From Narthecium ossifragum (Eukaryota; Streptophyta; Magnoliopsida; Dioscoreales; Nartheciaceae): a stretch of DNA of 64,000 nt. The notes below the pieces were generated by a model. The model was not told where the DNA came from. It made no database searches and worked only from the letters and a program-made list of their open reading frames with translations. The stretch is taken from the NCBI GenBank assembly GCA_963920575.1, contig OY986969.1, forward strand, positions 12,726,615-12,790,614. The letters are read 5' to 3'. Made by a program: the position numbers and the translations under genes. This document shows, in pieces, positions 10,778 through 22,252 of this stretch. Position 1 is the stretch's first letter. Each line of letters opens with the position of its first letter.

Positions 10778-12290
10778 TGTTGGTGCCCTTAAAAGTCTAT
10801 TTTCAGACATTAATTGAATAATTATTGCATTTATTATGGCTTCTTTTTCTACATGTGATGTTAGAATGTATATGATACTAAGTTTTGTCCACATTACCAT
10901 TAAATGATAGTCAGGTGATGAGCTTCAGCTATCACGAGGAGAACTGGAAAATCAAGTTCTTGTTCCTGTAATTTCACAACTATGGGTGAAACTGGACATT
11001 TCACTTAGAAGGTTCTCACTTTGAGTAGTGACTATAATATAGTAATGGTTATTCTCAACCATTGGAGTAGAGACTCTATACTAGCAAGTGTGTGTGGATG
11101 TTAGCACATTGAAAGTTGAATTGAGAACCCAGACTTAGAAACATTCACCGCTATTAAGATATGGTTCTCTTACACGTAACCAAATTAGTCCCTTGACCTG
11201 AGAGATCTGTTTGCTCTAGTCGGAGGATTGATCATTTTGATGACCTGCCTGATCTTAGGATCTTCAAACGAGGTTTATTGGATGATCGTGATTACTTCTG
11301 AGAATAAGTCAGATGCTCAATACTGGAATCCACTACCCTTTTGGGTTAGCATCTTGTTGAGTAGAATAATTGATCAAGCCAATTCAATTTAGTCCGGGCC
11401 CGGCAATTTTAGTAAATGATTTTGATTTGATCAAAAATATTTTCAGGGAAAATGTTTCCCATGGTTTCATTAGATTCAACACTCAAGGAGTAGTTTCGAC
11501 GATGGGTTGAGCGGTGTTGATTTATTGCATCCCGATTAAGTCAGAAACCGATGATCAAGTGAGGGATAAATTCGTATCTTTTATTTCATGCATTGGGAAC
11601 TTTATTATATATCTTGATTAGGAACTTAATTTATTAAATAATTTCCCATAATTATTTAATTTGAAATTTTGTTCCTCTTATTATATTAATAGTGATTAAT
11701 TTAATGAGGATCAAGAATCCCAACATCAACCTACTGACGCATTGTGAACCGTCGGATCAAGAGAGCACTATTTGTAGGGACATGATTGGATGGGACAATC
11801 ATATACCTAAGATTGGACCTACGTAATAGTAGTGGGGTTAACCTTAACCATGATTTTGAGGAGAGATTTGATTCGGTTGAGATATTTTTTAACCATCCAG
11901 CCAACTATCAGATTTGGTTGTTCTCAAAAACCACTTTAATGTATATCCATTATATGGATATATATAGAGATGGAGGATGAAGAGGGGTACGATTCCTTTT
12001 TTTGCCAAAAAGGGTGAGTCCTAATATTTGACAACATGAGAGCCTATTATATACTCTCCAAGATCCAACTCCACTGATTTTAGCCTGCGAAGTTATTAGT
12101 ACGTAGATTGGGCTCGTACGACGATTCCTGCCGACGTAGTGCGAGTTGGAGACCGTGCCTCGATCAGATCGGGTTTTTCGGATTACTTGTGACAGATTCG
12201 GATTGCTTGAGACAGATTAATCTTGCTTTGAGAAGAAATGCATGAAATTCGGCTAAAATGACTAAATAAACTGCTTCATCAATCGTAGGT
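10778..12290. mobile_element. Unclassified LTR-like insert
   Basis: It starts TGTTGGTGCCC and is not related to the flanking Athila sequence. It has no long open frame and no recognisable domain. It is AT-rich with several short inverted repeats. It could be an LTR or leader of a Ty1/copia-type element, but no partner copy, PBS or TSD was found, so the class is unproven. Its right edge with the LTR fragment at about 12291 is approximate. Confidence 0.35.
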
Positions 12291-13547
12291 AATATATTCT
12301 CCAGATATTTTCAAAAGGTTGAAATATTCTGAAACTTTGGGATATAGTAGAAGACTCAGATATCTACAACTTTCATGTTGGACACTTTTCGAGATTCCTG
12401 ACAGAGTAATACCAGTTGTGAAGACTATGAAGATAAACAGATGCTGGGAAACTGATCCGTCGATGTTCAGGAGACTATTCTTAAAATATTCCAGATAAGT
12501 CCGAATATTATCAAATCTTCGATATCTGACAAAGAAGTTCATAATCTACATCTTTTGCGTTGGATAAGGTTTCAGATTCCGAACTGATTGGGCCTAGTTG
12601 CGCTAGGAATATGCTGCTAGGATTAATTCAGGAAATCCGAGTTGCACTAGAAGTCCAACTTAATCAAAACCCTAATTTCGGGAGTTCCCCTATATATATG
12701 GTTATTTAATCCAAAAATTGTGAACCCCATAGAGAGAAAAGTGAGGACTAAGGTTGCTGAAGAAGATGGAGATGTGTCGTGGATCTCAAGCGTTCTTCAC
12801 CAAATTCATGGCCTCCATCCACAAGATGAGTGGCTAATCTCTCACTTAGGGATCTCATGAAACTCTAATGTAGCCTTCTTGTATTTTTTCTAATTAAATA
12901 TTGTAATCTTTTCTATGGCATGATCCTTTGAATTCGGTTTTAATGACAATAGAGTTGAAGGAACCTGGTTATCCTTTGACGTATTTTCAGTCTTACACGA
13001 TTTTCGTGCTTGAGTGTAAAGATTCTTAGGATGATTTTAATGTCACTTTTGTGTGTGCCTTTTAGATAGTTTATGCTAAGCAAAGATAGATTGTACTCAG
13101 GTTAAGTCCGAATATAATCTATGCTAAGCGAAAATAGACTATATGTCGTAGGATAATATGAGCCTTCTTTTAGGGACTCATGCGAGCTTAAAAAGCTGTG
13201 ATTCCATATGTCTAGATTAGAGAACAAGAGGATACTAGAGAATACAAGAGGTGAAATTAGAATGGATTGAGTAATCCCTAGGTCTTTCTCATATCGATTC
13301 ATCCCTATCCTTTTATTGCTTTCTTAGTTAGATTTAATTCCATAGTTAATCAAAATCCTTCTCTTTCGCCTTAGGATAGAATGTTTGAGATTGATTTCAG
13401 TTCTTCCCTATTGATAATATTTCCCTATGGTTCGACTCCGGATCTCACCACTGTTCTACGCCCGTAGAGTAGTGATTAATTGAAGGATTATATATTTATA
13501 AATTGTGTCGAGTTGTGCGATTTAACGACGTAGTGCAAACGAGATCA
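12291..13547 (+). repeat. Athila-type LTR fragment, 5' truncated
   Basis: Homology to the LTRs at 1002 and 14881 begins near TATTCTCCAGATATT and runs to a GAGATCA end. A TATA-like CTATATATATGG lies near 12690. The first 200-odd bases of the LTR are missing. Confidence 0.75.
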
Positions 13548-14869
13548 TGATAATAATGCAGGAGACGACTATTTATGGCACGCTCTTATGGTGATCTCTA
13601 CCCTATTTTCTTTGCTTTATTTTTATGACTTAGTGTAATTAGGAATCATTACATTTAAGTTGGGGGTAGATTTTAGGAGTTTAATGTTTATTTTCATTTT
13701 AGACTTATTGTTATACATCCATTGAAATATGTCAAAAGGATGAAATTAGGATATGATTTGACAAAGATGTATGTTTTAGAAATTTATTTTATGAATTATT
13801 CTGAGACTTGTATGTCATATATGGGATAGTAAATTTTTGCTATGTACGACACTATTTCTATATTTTAACACTTTTACTATGATTTAAGGATAACTTAACA
13901 TATCCTAATACACATGTTCACTTTCACATGTTAAGGGATTGATATTAGATTCTAAGTATGATACTATGACAGATTTACAATTCTATGTCATAGCACATAA
14001 AATACATGAACACATGCAATTATCTGAGTATACGAAAAAAAAAAGAAAAAACTTTCAACTTAGTAACCGGGCAATGTGCATGGCCAGCATGGGTGTTTGC
14101 GTACAACGGTTGAATTTCCTGAAAAAAAAGAAGTCATCATGATCTTTCCACTCCATTTTCATTACGAAGATGTATCACGTCAGGATCCGTTGCTCAAACT
14201 GAATCACGCCAGCTACGGGTCAGAGCAGTCCCCGACGCAAGCAAGACGAGAGGCATCTCGAAACCAAAGAACCGCTAGAACTGAGTACCAAAACTTGAAG
14301 GGTTTCATACTTAGTAACCGGACAAGGTGCCTAACAAGGTGTGTTGTTCGCATAAAATGGTTGAAATTCATGGAAAAAAATAGATATTGCTATGTGATAA
14401 GTGGAAGATATGTGCTTGGCTATAATTGTGATCTTGAATAGTTGAAGTATTTAGATATAATTGATGCTCTGAAACATGTGGAATCCTATTCACACATAGG
14501 AGCGTTAAATTATTTTTAGTCATGATTAAATATGTTAAAGTGTTGGAAATATGTTATGACATGTTTTGATTTGCTATGTTTTTATGCTACTATGAGTTGA
14601 AGGGTGTATTCATGAATATGATTTCCATTTCATGCATTGAAGTTAATGAATATTATAATTGATTTTTAATGATATATTCAAGGGAATGTATAGATGTTTG
14701 TGGGTGTCATCCCTGAAAACCCTCAGGAGACTATAACTCCTCCACAGGGGTAACCCATGGGTTTAAAGGTTTGTTGCACATGCTAAGTGCAATCGTGAGA
14801 CCTACGAAAGTGGCTAGTTAGATTTATTGCTTTTTTTTATTTTTCTTTGCCCGAGTACTAGCAACGTGT
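13548..14869 (+). other. AT-rich 3' spacer resumed
   Basis: It matches 5050-6134, including the purine-rich motif at 13638-13669 and the CTTAGTAACCGG phrases. It holds no gene. The preceding 10778-13547 block looks inserted into this spacer. Confidence 0.6.
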
Positions 14870-14880
14870 AAGTTGGGGGG
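14870..14880 (+). other. Polypurine tract
   Basis: AAGTTGGGGGG directly precedes the third LTR. Confidence 0.8.
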
Positions 14881-16290
14881 TGTGAGGAGTCACTAAATAT
14901 TCATGATTAAACCCCTTAACTTATCTTTGTTAGCCCGAGAGTGTTTGTATTTGATAGTTTGTTAGTTGATTTCAAATTTAATGAAGATTCAAGTTAGAAA
15001 ATATAGAAAAAGACTAATATGTTGAAATCACGCAACTCCGCTGTCAGTTTGGAAAGAATTCGTCAGAAATTATTCATAAGTGCAAATATTCTGAAATTTT
15101 GAGGAAATCTAGAAGACATCAAGACGTACAACGTTTATGTTGGACACTTAGCAAGATTCCTGAGAGATTGATACCAGTTTTGAGGACTATGAAGATATAC
15201 ATATTCTGGAAAACTGGTCCGTCGATGTTCAGGAGAAGATTCGCCAAATATTCCAAATAAGTCCGAATGTTATCACATCTTCGGGATCTGACAGAAGACT
15301 TCCTAATATACATCTTTAGTGCTGGACTCATTTTCAAATTCCGGCTTGAGTGGACCCAGTTGCGACCGGAATAGGCTGCCAGGAATCCGAGTTGTAGAAG
15401 AAGTCCAACTTAGCCTATAACCCTAATTCCGGGAGTTAACCTATAAAAAGGTGTTTGTTTGCCGAAAATTGAGAGCCCTCATAGAGAGAAAATAGAAGAT
15501 TAGGGTTTCTGAAGACGGTGGAGATGCGACGTAGATCCTTGGAATTCTTCATCAAACCTAAGGCTTCCACCCCCAAGATGAGTGGCTGATTTTTATATCT
15601 AGGGATTTCATGAAGCTTTAGTAGATCTTTCTTGTATTTTTCTAGTTGAATCTTGTATATTTACACTAGACATGATCTTATAGATTTGGTTTTAATGATA
15701 AAAGAGTTGAGGGAACAGAGTTCCTTGACGTATTTTTAGACCTACTTGATTTCGGTGATTGATAGTAGAGATCTATAATATGGTTTTTATGTGGTTTGTG
15801 AAATAATCGATGAGATACTTTATGCTTAGTGATGATAGGTTGTGCTAAGGTTACCCCAAAGACAAGCTATGCTAATCGAAGATAAAGTATGCTTTTGAAA
15901 AACACTCACCTTATTTTAGGGATTCATGTAAGCTTAAGAAGCTGTAAATCTATAATGTCTAGATAAGAAAATAAGAGGATAACTAGAAAATACAGGAAGT
16001 GAAACTTATGTGGATTGAGTAATCCCTAGGTTTTCTCTCATGGATTTATCTTAATCTTAACTTCCATTGCTTTCTTAGTTAGTTTTAATTACTTAATTTC
16101 TAAAACCCATAAACCCTTTTGTGTATTGAGAGTTAGTTTTGTTTCCGTTGCATTGATTCACTAGTTTCCTCGTGGATCGACCTCGTATTTTATCATTATA
16201 CTATTCTTTGAATTTAATATTGAAATAAGGGTTTATAAATTTCTAAATTGTGTTTTGCATCTGATTTAATGACGCATTTGCGAGCGATCA
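14881..16290 (+). repeat. Athila-type LTR (third)
   Basis: It starts TGTGAGGAGTCACTAAATATTC and ends GAGCGATCA. A TATA-like TATAAAAAG lies near 15442. It is visibly more diverged from the LTRs at 1002 and 6146 than they are from each other. The right flank is chromovirus LTR sequence. Confidence 0.85.
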
Positions 16291-16701
16291 GCTACCCAGC
16301 CCCGGTCCTAAGGCTAAATCCGAGCTTCCAAGCCTCGTCCACGCCCTAACCTTATGCAGCTAATGCACAACCAGATGCATGCTATGAACACATACAATGA
16401 AACAGATAAGCATGCAACATATGTGATGATAAATAAACACGGTCTGGGCTCGGCACCCAGCCGGCCCGGAGTGGTGAACAGACAATACAGGTCAAGGAAT
16501 TGTAGCAGTGGCAACCCCACTAACTGCATCCAAACCACAAAAAGACAGCATGTTGCTGGAAGCAACCCCGACAAACAAACTAACAATACAACATGCTTTC
16601 TACACATCCCGGGAGTCTTCACTCTCCCTGTTCACCACTACCCCTCATTATGGAAGCTAACATGCTCAAAATATGTACAAGGTATAAAGCGGTAAAGAAA
16701 A

Positions 16702-17954
16702 TGATACGAGTCAATCCGACTCGACCAACTGGACCTGAACGCAGAAGAGGAACCAAACTGGTTCAACCACTTTCCTAGTTTGACTTGGACTTCTCTAGTT
16801 CAAACTAGAGTATTTGATTAGGATTTATCATTAGTCTTTTATATTTAATTGAGTCCTAGTTGATATTTGAGTTAGTAAGTTGAGTTGAGTCTGAAAGCCT
16901 TATTACTTGCTAATTAAGTAAGGGGGTTTTTTAGTTGGATTAAGACTCTGTCAAGGCCTCTATAAAAGGGACCTCATTAGTTTGTATTAGGTCATGATAA
17001 ATGATGAAGAGAATTATTAAGAATAGTTGATAGAATATCATAGGAGTAGAGGTAATGTAGATTCCACCAGATATCCACCATTGATCCACCGTCTTCCCCG
17101 TCGGTCATCTTCTCCGCAGCTGGCACCGCCTCCACCGATATTTCTCCATCCAGGCACTTTCTCTCTCCACGCACGTCAGCACTCTCTCTCCCCATCACCT
17201 GCCACCTCAGCATCATCTTCTCCGCTTCTCTCCCATGTCGTTCTCTCCTCTCCGGCCAGCTCCGTCGCCATCCAAGACGACCATCCTCTTCCCCTACCTC
17301 CCACGACTCTGGCTATCCCTTTCCCGCCGATTTCCATCTCTTCCAGCGTCTTCCCTGGCAACCCAACCTCCCGAGCTCCGCCAGCCCTTCCGCGTCCGTC
17401 CCCGATATCACCACCAAAACCACCCTAAAACCCTCGCCGACCTTCCTAGACCCGATCCCAACCCCTCTAAGCCACGCCCGAGCCTCGCCGTCGTCCCCGA
17501 CGCCGGCCTCCTCTAACCCACTGTCGACGGCACACCCGATCCCGTCGATCCATACCTTTCCCGGCCAATCCACTACGCTGGATCTCTTCCCCATAGACCC
17601 GCGACCCTTCCTGCCAGTATTCCGGCTGCCGCCGAAACCCCTACGCCGGTGATCCACTCCGGCGACTCTCAGCCCTCGGATCCAGGCTGGTTCAACCCAA
17701 CCAAATTGGCTCAGCCAACTTAAGCCGGTTCAGCCAAGCCACTTAACCCAATTCGAGCCATACCCAATTCCTTGAGCCAATCAACCAATCAAACTTGACC
17801 CAGTCAAGTCCTATCTAATCAGGCTCAGCCAGATCCGAACCAGCTCAAACCAGATCAGCCAATTGGACTCAATCAGGCCCGATCAGGCTAATTCTGATCC
17901 ATTGGAGCATTAGAGACCCGATACGAGAGGATTACGAGTAGACCGCTCGTATCA
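16702..17954 (+). mobile_element. Solo LTR, family III
   Basis: It starts TGATACGAG and ends CTCGTATCA, a perfect 9-base inverted terminus. It is flanked by the TSD GAAAA at 16697-16701 and 17955-17959. A TATA box (TATAAAAG) lies at 16961. The following 17050-17660 is CT-rich leader sequence with open but unconvincing frames. 17690-17890 is a low-complexity run of CAGCCAA/CCAATCA-like words. The promoter phrase GGCCTCTATAAAAGG is shared with the LTR at 22245-23203. Confidence 0.88.
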
Positions 17955-18013
17955 GAAAACCACACATACAAGCCCCGCAGGAAAAATCCGACGAAAACAC
18001 CTCCCCGCGACCA

Positions 18014-18263
18014 AAAGGATCGATCATGTCCAAGAAAGGATCGATCTTCTTCGCAAACAGAAGTTCCATCCCTGTCAAGCCAAAAAGGATCAATCTTCCC
18101 TCCAGGAAGATCGATGGAGGGAAGATCGATCACATTCGTGACCAGGGACCCCGTCCATGCCACCAAGCAAAAGTTCAATCTTCTTCCAACAGAAGATCGA
18201 TCATGCACAGGGCAGGCATGACGCCCCAAGAATGATCGATCCTTCCTCAAAAAGGATCGATCC
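18014..18263 (-). repeat. GATCGATC palindrome array
   Basis: About ten GATCGATC or near-matching words, often paired around short spacers (AAGGATCGATC, AAGATCGATC). It lies inside the minus LTR fragment. Confidence 0.8.
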
Positions 18264-19119
18264 CGTTGGGTTCTCCGGCGACCGGCCGGCGAGAAATGCC
18301 GTCGAAAAACTCTACCAAACCCCACAAAACCGCATAGGTCGAGGGTCATTTTCCTGTTGGTTTGGTTCCACGTCAGGTGCGATCGGGCGATCGTATTGGC
18401 ATTTTGTACCTCATGGGCATTTGGTAAAATTGTGTCATGGTGTTCGGTTTTACACCCGTGTTATGTACACACTACCTTGGATTGATGTATGTGCTTGATT
18501 AGAACTTTAGGGGTGCTTCTGATCGGAAGATCGGAGTTCGATTGGGAAAGATTGAATCGGACGGTCGAGATTGTTTCAGATCTCTGTAAATACCCCTCCT
18601 TTCTCTCTCTCTCTTCCTTCTTTTCCTTTTCTCTCTCTTCCTCTCTCATGTTGGTTGCCAGATTAGAGCTCTGGCTGCGGTTTTTTGGCACAGATCCGTG
18701 ACGATCGGAGTTGAGGATCTTGTAAATCACCTGCACGTTTATACATGTAGGTGTTTCTATCCAATTCCTAGGGATTGGTTTCCCTAGGATCGATTTAATG
18801 TAATTTTGATATGTTTGAATTTGCTAGAATGTTGTGCAACTTGATAGAGTAGTGTAATAGCGTGTTTAGAACACTTCTACCTTGTCAATTTCATATTCTA
18901 TTGAGCAGATTCTATATTTCTCATCGTTTCGTCGGTTTTCGGCTATTTTGGCCTAGATCTGAAATTCAACCGTCAGAAATTGGATTTCTTGGTATCTTTA
19001 GGTTCGCTACCATCAATTGCACATCCCTCCAAAGTTTGGTTTAATTTGGATTGGTTTTGATAAATGGAATCCAAGAATTTTGGTTTTCAACACTCTTCAC
19101 TGTAGCAGCCGACGTATGA

Positions 19120-19496
19120 AGTATCGATCTTCTTTGGTAAGAAGATCAATCTTTTGTTTGTTAGTCATCTGTCTCGTATGAAGAAGATTGATGATCTGTG
19201 TTAAAAAGATCGATATCTTCCTTGACAGAGGGTGCTCTTGGGGAAGATCGATCTTCTTGGGAAGGAAGATTGATCCCTTTATCCCTTTTTCCCGGACAGA
19301 ACACTCTCTTAAGGAAGATCGATCTTCTGGTGAGGGAAGATCGATCTTCTGGTGAGGGAAGATCGATCTTCTGGTGAGGGAAGATCAATCTCTTCCTTGG
19401 CATAGTACACGTAGATAGAAGATCGATCTTCTTGGGTAAGAAGATTGATCTTCTTGGGTAAGAAGATCGATCTTCTTGGGTAAGAAGATCAATCTC
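19120..19496 (+). repeat. GATCGATC array with 22-bp tandem units
   Basis: Two tandem blocks have a 22-base period. The first (about 19313-19390) is built on GGAAGATCGATCTTCTGGTGAG and the second (about 19418-19496) on AGAAGATCGATCTTCTTGGG. Each unit is centred on the 14-base palindrome GAAGATCGATCTTC. Confidence 0.88.
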
Positions 19497-19520
19497 TTAT
19501 ATACTTATTGTTATGTATAT

Positions 19521-19913
19521 ACTAATAGAAAACTGACTCAATCATAATCCAAACTAACAAATCAACTAATAACCAACTAAGAAAGTGATCCAGCTAGGGA
19601 TTAGGATCCCTAATGCCGGATTAGGCTTGGGACCTGGTTCCAAGGCCGGGACTATGGATCCATGCTTGGGCGTGGACTTGGTCTTGGCTTGGTCCATGGT
19701 CGGGTCAGCTAGGAGGTGGAGTCCGACCTGCGTGGGACCCCCTTAGTTCCTCCTGGCCGTGGGTCTTGGTCCTTGGTCCAGCCCATGCTCGGGCTTGGGC
19801 TTGAAGCCAGCTCAGCTAGGGCTCAGCTTGCACATCTAGGACTAGACTCGATCAAGTCCTTCCTTGGCGTGGGTTGGGCTGGCCCAGGCTGAGCTTGGTT
19901 CGACCTCATATCA
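19521..19913 (-). repeat. Truncated 3' LTR of family III element
   Basis: It is nearly identical to 22809-23203 and begins (minus strand) TGATATGAGGTCGAACC. Similarity ends at ACTAATAG (19521), where a GATCGATC array starts. Confidence 0.8.
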
Positions 19914-20785
19914 TCCCCTCCCCCTTCGAAGAGTGCCTTGTCCTCAAGGGTTGAATTTGCTGAGGGAAGAGAACTCTGCTCTTGTCGACCCGGAGTGACC
20001 TGGCTGGACCGCAACTGCAACTTTGGACTCGGTGGTGAGAAACCTGGTTGGTCCCATGGTGGATCTAATAGTATCCGAAGCGGCGAGTCAGGGGGCCATG
20101 CTGCCGGTCTGGAAGGAGGAGGCTGAAACTTAGGTGGATCTGGCGGCCTCTGGAAATCCAAGAAGTAGAGGGCGGCTGTAGATCGACGACTGGGCCACCT
20201 CAAGTGCTGGTGTCCTAGGTCAAAGACTTGGTCAACCTGAATCAAATCCTTCCAAGGTGGAAGTAGACCCAAGACGGCGGCTGGATACAGTCGTGCCGAG
20301 GACGGAGCATCCGGGGGATGATCTGATGGTTCAGGTGGCTCCAAGCATGGGATCTTCTTCAATGGTTCTCTTGGATCATCCTCGTTACGTCCCATGAATA
20401 GTGTCATCCATGACCATAGAACGGGATCTGATCTCCATGGCCTTGTTGGATGTGCAGGGTCTTGGCTTGATGCTGAGTCAAGCTCGCTTTGGTCCAATCT
20501 GAAGTGAAGTCGGCTGGGCCACACTTCTGTTGCATTATTTGGATCTTGATCAGGTTCAGTTTGGCTGAGCTTGATGGAGCTTGGCTGGCTATAATCAGAT
20601 CTAGCCGGATTGATTCTGGTTGCATCCAATTGAGTCTTACTTAGGCTGGTATGATCTGAGCTTGGTCGGATCTGGTTGGTGTAACCAAACCTGGTTGTGC
20701 TTGGATGGAATCTGACCAAGCCTTGTAAGCTGCAATCTGACTCGGTCAATTGTAGGTGATAGAGTCGAAGTTTGATCAGGTTCAA
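19823..20785 (-). CDS. Pro-rich ORF of family III element, unknown
   Basis: A 320-codon minus frame reads through the polypurine tract into the LTR. Near its end it carries STLEDKALFEGGGDD, which resembles the last residues of many Ty3/gypsy polyproteins, where the polypurine tract encodes the Gly run. The rest is rich in Pro, Ser and Arg with no RT or integrase motif. The upstream half is low-complexity. It may be a decayed polyprotein tail or chance open frame in biased sequence; a function cannot be given. Confidence 0.3.
   Translation of the reverse strand: MNLIKLRLYHLQLTESDCSLQGLVRFHPSTTRFGYTNQIRPSSDHTSLSKTQLDATRINPARSDYSQPSSIKLSQTEPDQDPNNATEVWPSRLHFRLDQSELDSASSQDPAHPTRPWRSDPVLWSWMTLFMGRNEDDPREPLKKIPCLEPPEPSDHPPDAPSSARLYPAAVLGLLPPWKDLIQVDQVFDLGHQHLRWPSRRSTAALYFLDFQRPPDPPKFQPPPSRPAAWPPDSPLRILLDPPWDQPGFSPPSPKLQLRSSQVTPGRQEQSSLPSANSTLEDKALFEGGGDDMRSNQAQPGPAQPTPRKDLIESSPRCAS
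19914..19930 (-). other. Polypurine tract, family III element
   Basis: The minus strand reads TTCGAAGGGGGAGGGGA directly before the TG of the 3' LTR. Confidence 0.8.
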
Positions 20786-21580
20786 ACCATAGTGATTTGA
20801 TTTGATCTGATCTGATCAGATGGTTGAAGTGCTCTGGCAACTGCGAGGGGACTGAACTTGGTTGCCGGTGAGGGATGTTCATCAGGGTTTGGATCCCATG
20901 GAGAAGAGGGGATGAGAGGATGGGGGTTCAGTACCGGTGGCGGATCTGGAGGGGGTTTGGGGTCGGCCTCGGTAAGGCTACGGGAAGGGTCAGGAGGGTT
21001 AGGGACGGTCTTTGGTGGCTTGAGAAATCCTTCAGTGGGCCATGGAAGGAGGTTATGGTAGGATCACGGACAGGTAGGCAACGATTACCTTGGGGGTTAC
21101 TGCCGGAGTTGAAGGAGAGAGATTTGGGATTGGGGTAGGAGTGAGGAGGGCCTTGGTTAGTAGTGACGGGGGCTGCCGAAGAGGAATTGCTTGTGGTGGG
21201 GATGTAGGGTTTGGATGAAGGGGATAATGAAGAAGATGATGATAGGGTGCTGACTGGTCTGAGATGTGGGGCGGGATCTGGCTGAGGTGGTGAAGCTGGG
21301 TAAAGTGGCAGCGGGTGTTGCTCAAGCTGAGGATCTGATAGTCTGGCTCCTCAACTATCTCCTTGATCTTTTCTTCCCTGATGCTTGCTGCCGCCCCAGT
21401 TGGAGTTGATCTCGGAATCTCATGTGGAGTCGGAGTCGTATGTGTAGTCCTAATCCAGGTAGAGCTGGGTTTAGGTTCCGCAATCCAAGTCACAGCTAAA
21501 ATGGGATTTTGACTAGGAATATGAACTCCGGTAGGGCTTGACTGGTTTGTAGGAGAATATCATTGGATCATTGCTTCCCA

Positions 21581-22252
21581 CTATTCTGCTGAAGGGTGAG
21601 GTAGAGGGATCCAACTTTGGACAGCTTCCTTCCATTGTTCAGCTGTAGGGTAAGCCGCACTCCAAGTTTGACTAGGATTCCTAGTTGGAGTAGGATTTGT
21701 AATCCTAGTTCCAGTAGCATTTGGAGTCCAAGTGGTACTCAAATACCCGTTGGTGTTTGCAGGTTTGGGTTGGTTGTAGGGTGGAGGTAATGGCTGATAC
21801 GGTGGTGATGGATTGTAGGAAAGACTAGGGTTGTACGGTGCGTAGGAAGGTGGCATAGGCTGCCGGTATGGAGGTTGGGCATGGGCCGGGTATAGGGGCT
21901 GGTATGGTGGCGAAGGAAGGGTAGTGGGACCAAGTATGGGTGAGGGATGGACCGGCTGAGTAGGAGGCTGATATGGTAGTGGAGGGACTCGGCCAGGTAC
22001 AGTAGGGTTAGGGTTAGGGAACGGATGGCCAAGGGAAAGAGGATGAGTGGGTTGAACCGGTTGGGTAGTAGGCTGGTTAGGAGGAATTGGATTGTAGGCT
22101 GCATAGGGTGGAGGTAGATGATGATATGGTAGGGGTATCATAGATGGCGGTATAGGATAGGCTGGTACTCCAGCCATCATAGTAGCTTCTAGAAGGCTTT
22201 GGGCGGCATAGTCCGTGGAACGGAGCTCTGATACCAAGTTGTTATGATGCAC
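21581..22252 (-). CDS. Pro/Tyr-rich protein of family III element
   Basis: This 223-codon minus frame includes the PBS region; a more likely start is the Met pair at about 22180 (MMAGVPAYPIPP). It is a run of Pro/Tyr-rich phrases such as PPYQPLPPPYNQP and LPYQPPTQPVHPSP and ends PTAEQWKEAVQSWIPLPHPS. There is no zinc knuckle. It sits where gag should be, directly after the primer-binding site, so it may be a replaced or degenerate gag. A second Pro-rich frame (21493-21053) follows. I do not recognise the protein. Confidence 0.4.
   Translation of the reverse strand: MHHNNLVSELRSTDYAAQSLLEATMMAGVPAYPIPPSMIPLPYHHLPPPYAAYNPIPPNQPTTQPVQPTHPLSLGHPFPNPNPTVPGRVPPLPYQPPTQPVHPSPILGPTTLPSPPYQPLYPAHAQPPYRQPMPPSYAPYNPSLSYNPSPPYQPLPPPYNQPKPANTNGYLSTTWTPNATGTRITNPTPTRNPSQTWSAAYPTAEQWKEAVQSWIPLPHPSAE
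22225..22236 (-). other. Primer-binding site, initiator tRNA-Met
   Basis: The minus strand reads TGGTATCAGAGC, complementary to the plant initiator tRNA-Met 3' end, eight bases from the LTR end. Confidence 0.9.

Larger units (their letters stand above)
16291..18332 (-). repeat. Chromovirus-type LTR fragment, minus
   Basis: The sequence matches the interior of the minus LTRs at 45990-48311 and 58645-60883 (for example CCGGTCCTAAGGCTAAATCC and AAGCGGTAAAG). Both ends are cut: on the left by the Athila LTR and on the right by a plus-strand LTR fragment. It is split by a solo LTR at 16702-17954. Confidence 0.75.

Noticed and set aside
10778..12290. Endogenous pararetrovirus
   Set aside because: No movement protein, coat protein or RT sequence was found, only noncoding AT-rich DNA.
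19120..19496. CRISPR-like look of regularly spaced palindromic repeats
   Set aside because: The spacers are as conserved as the repeats, the unit is only 22 bases, and the context is a plant LTR; no cas genes are present.
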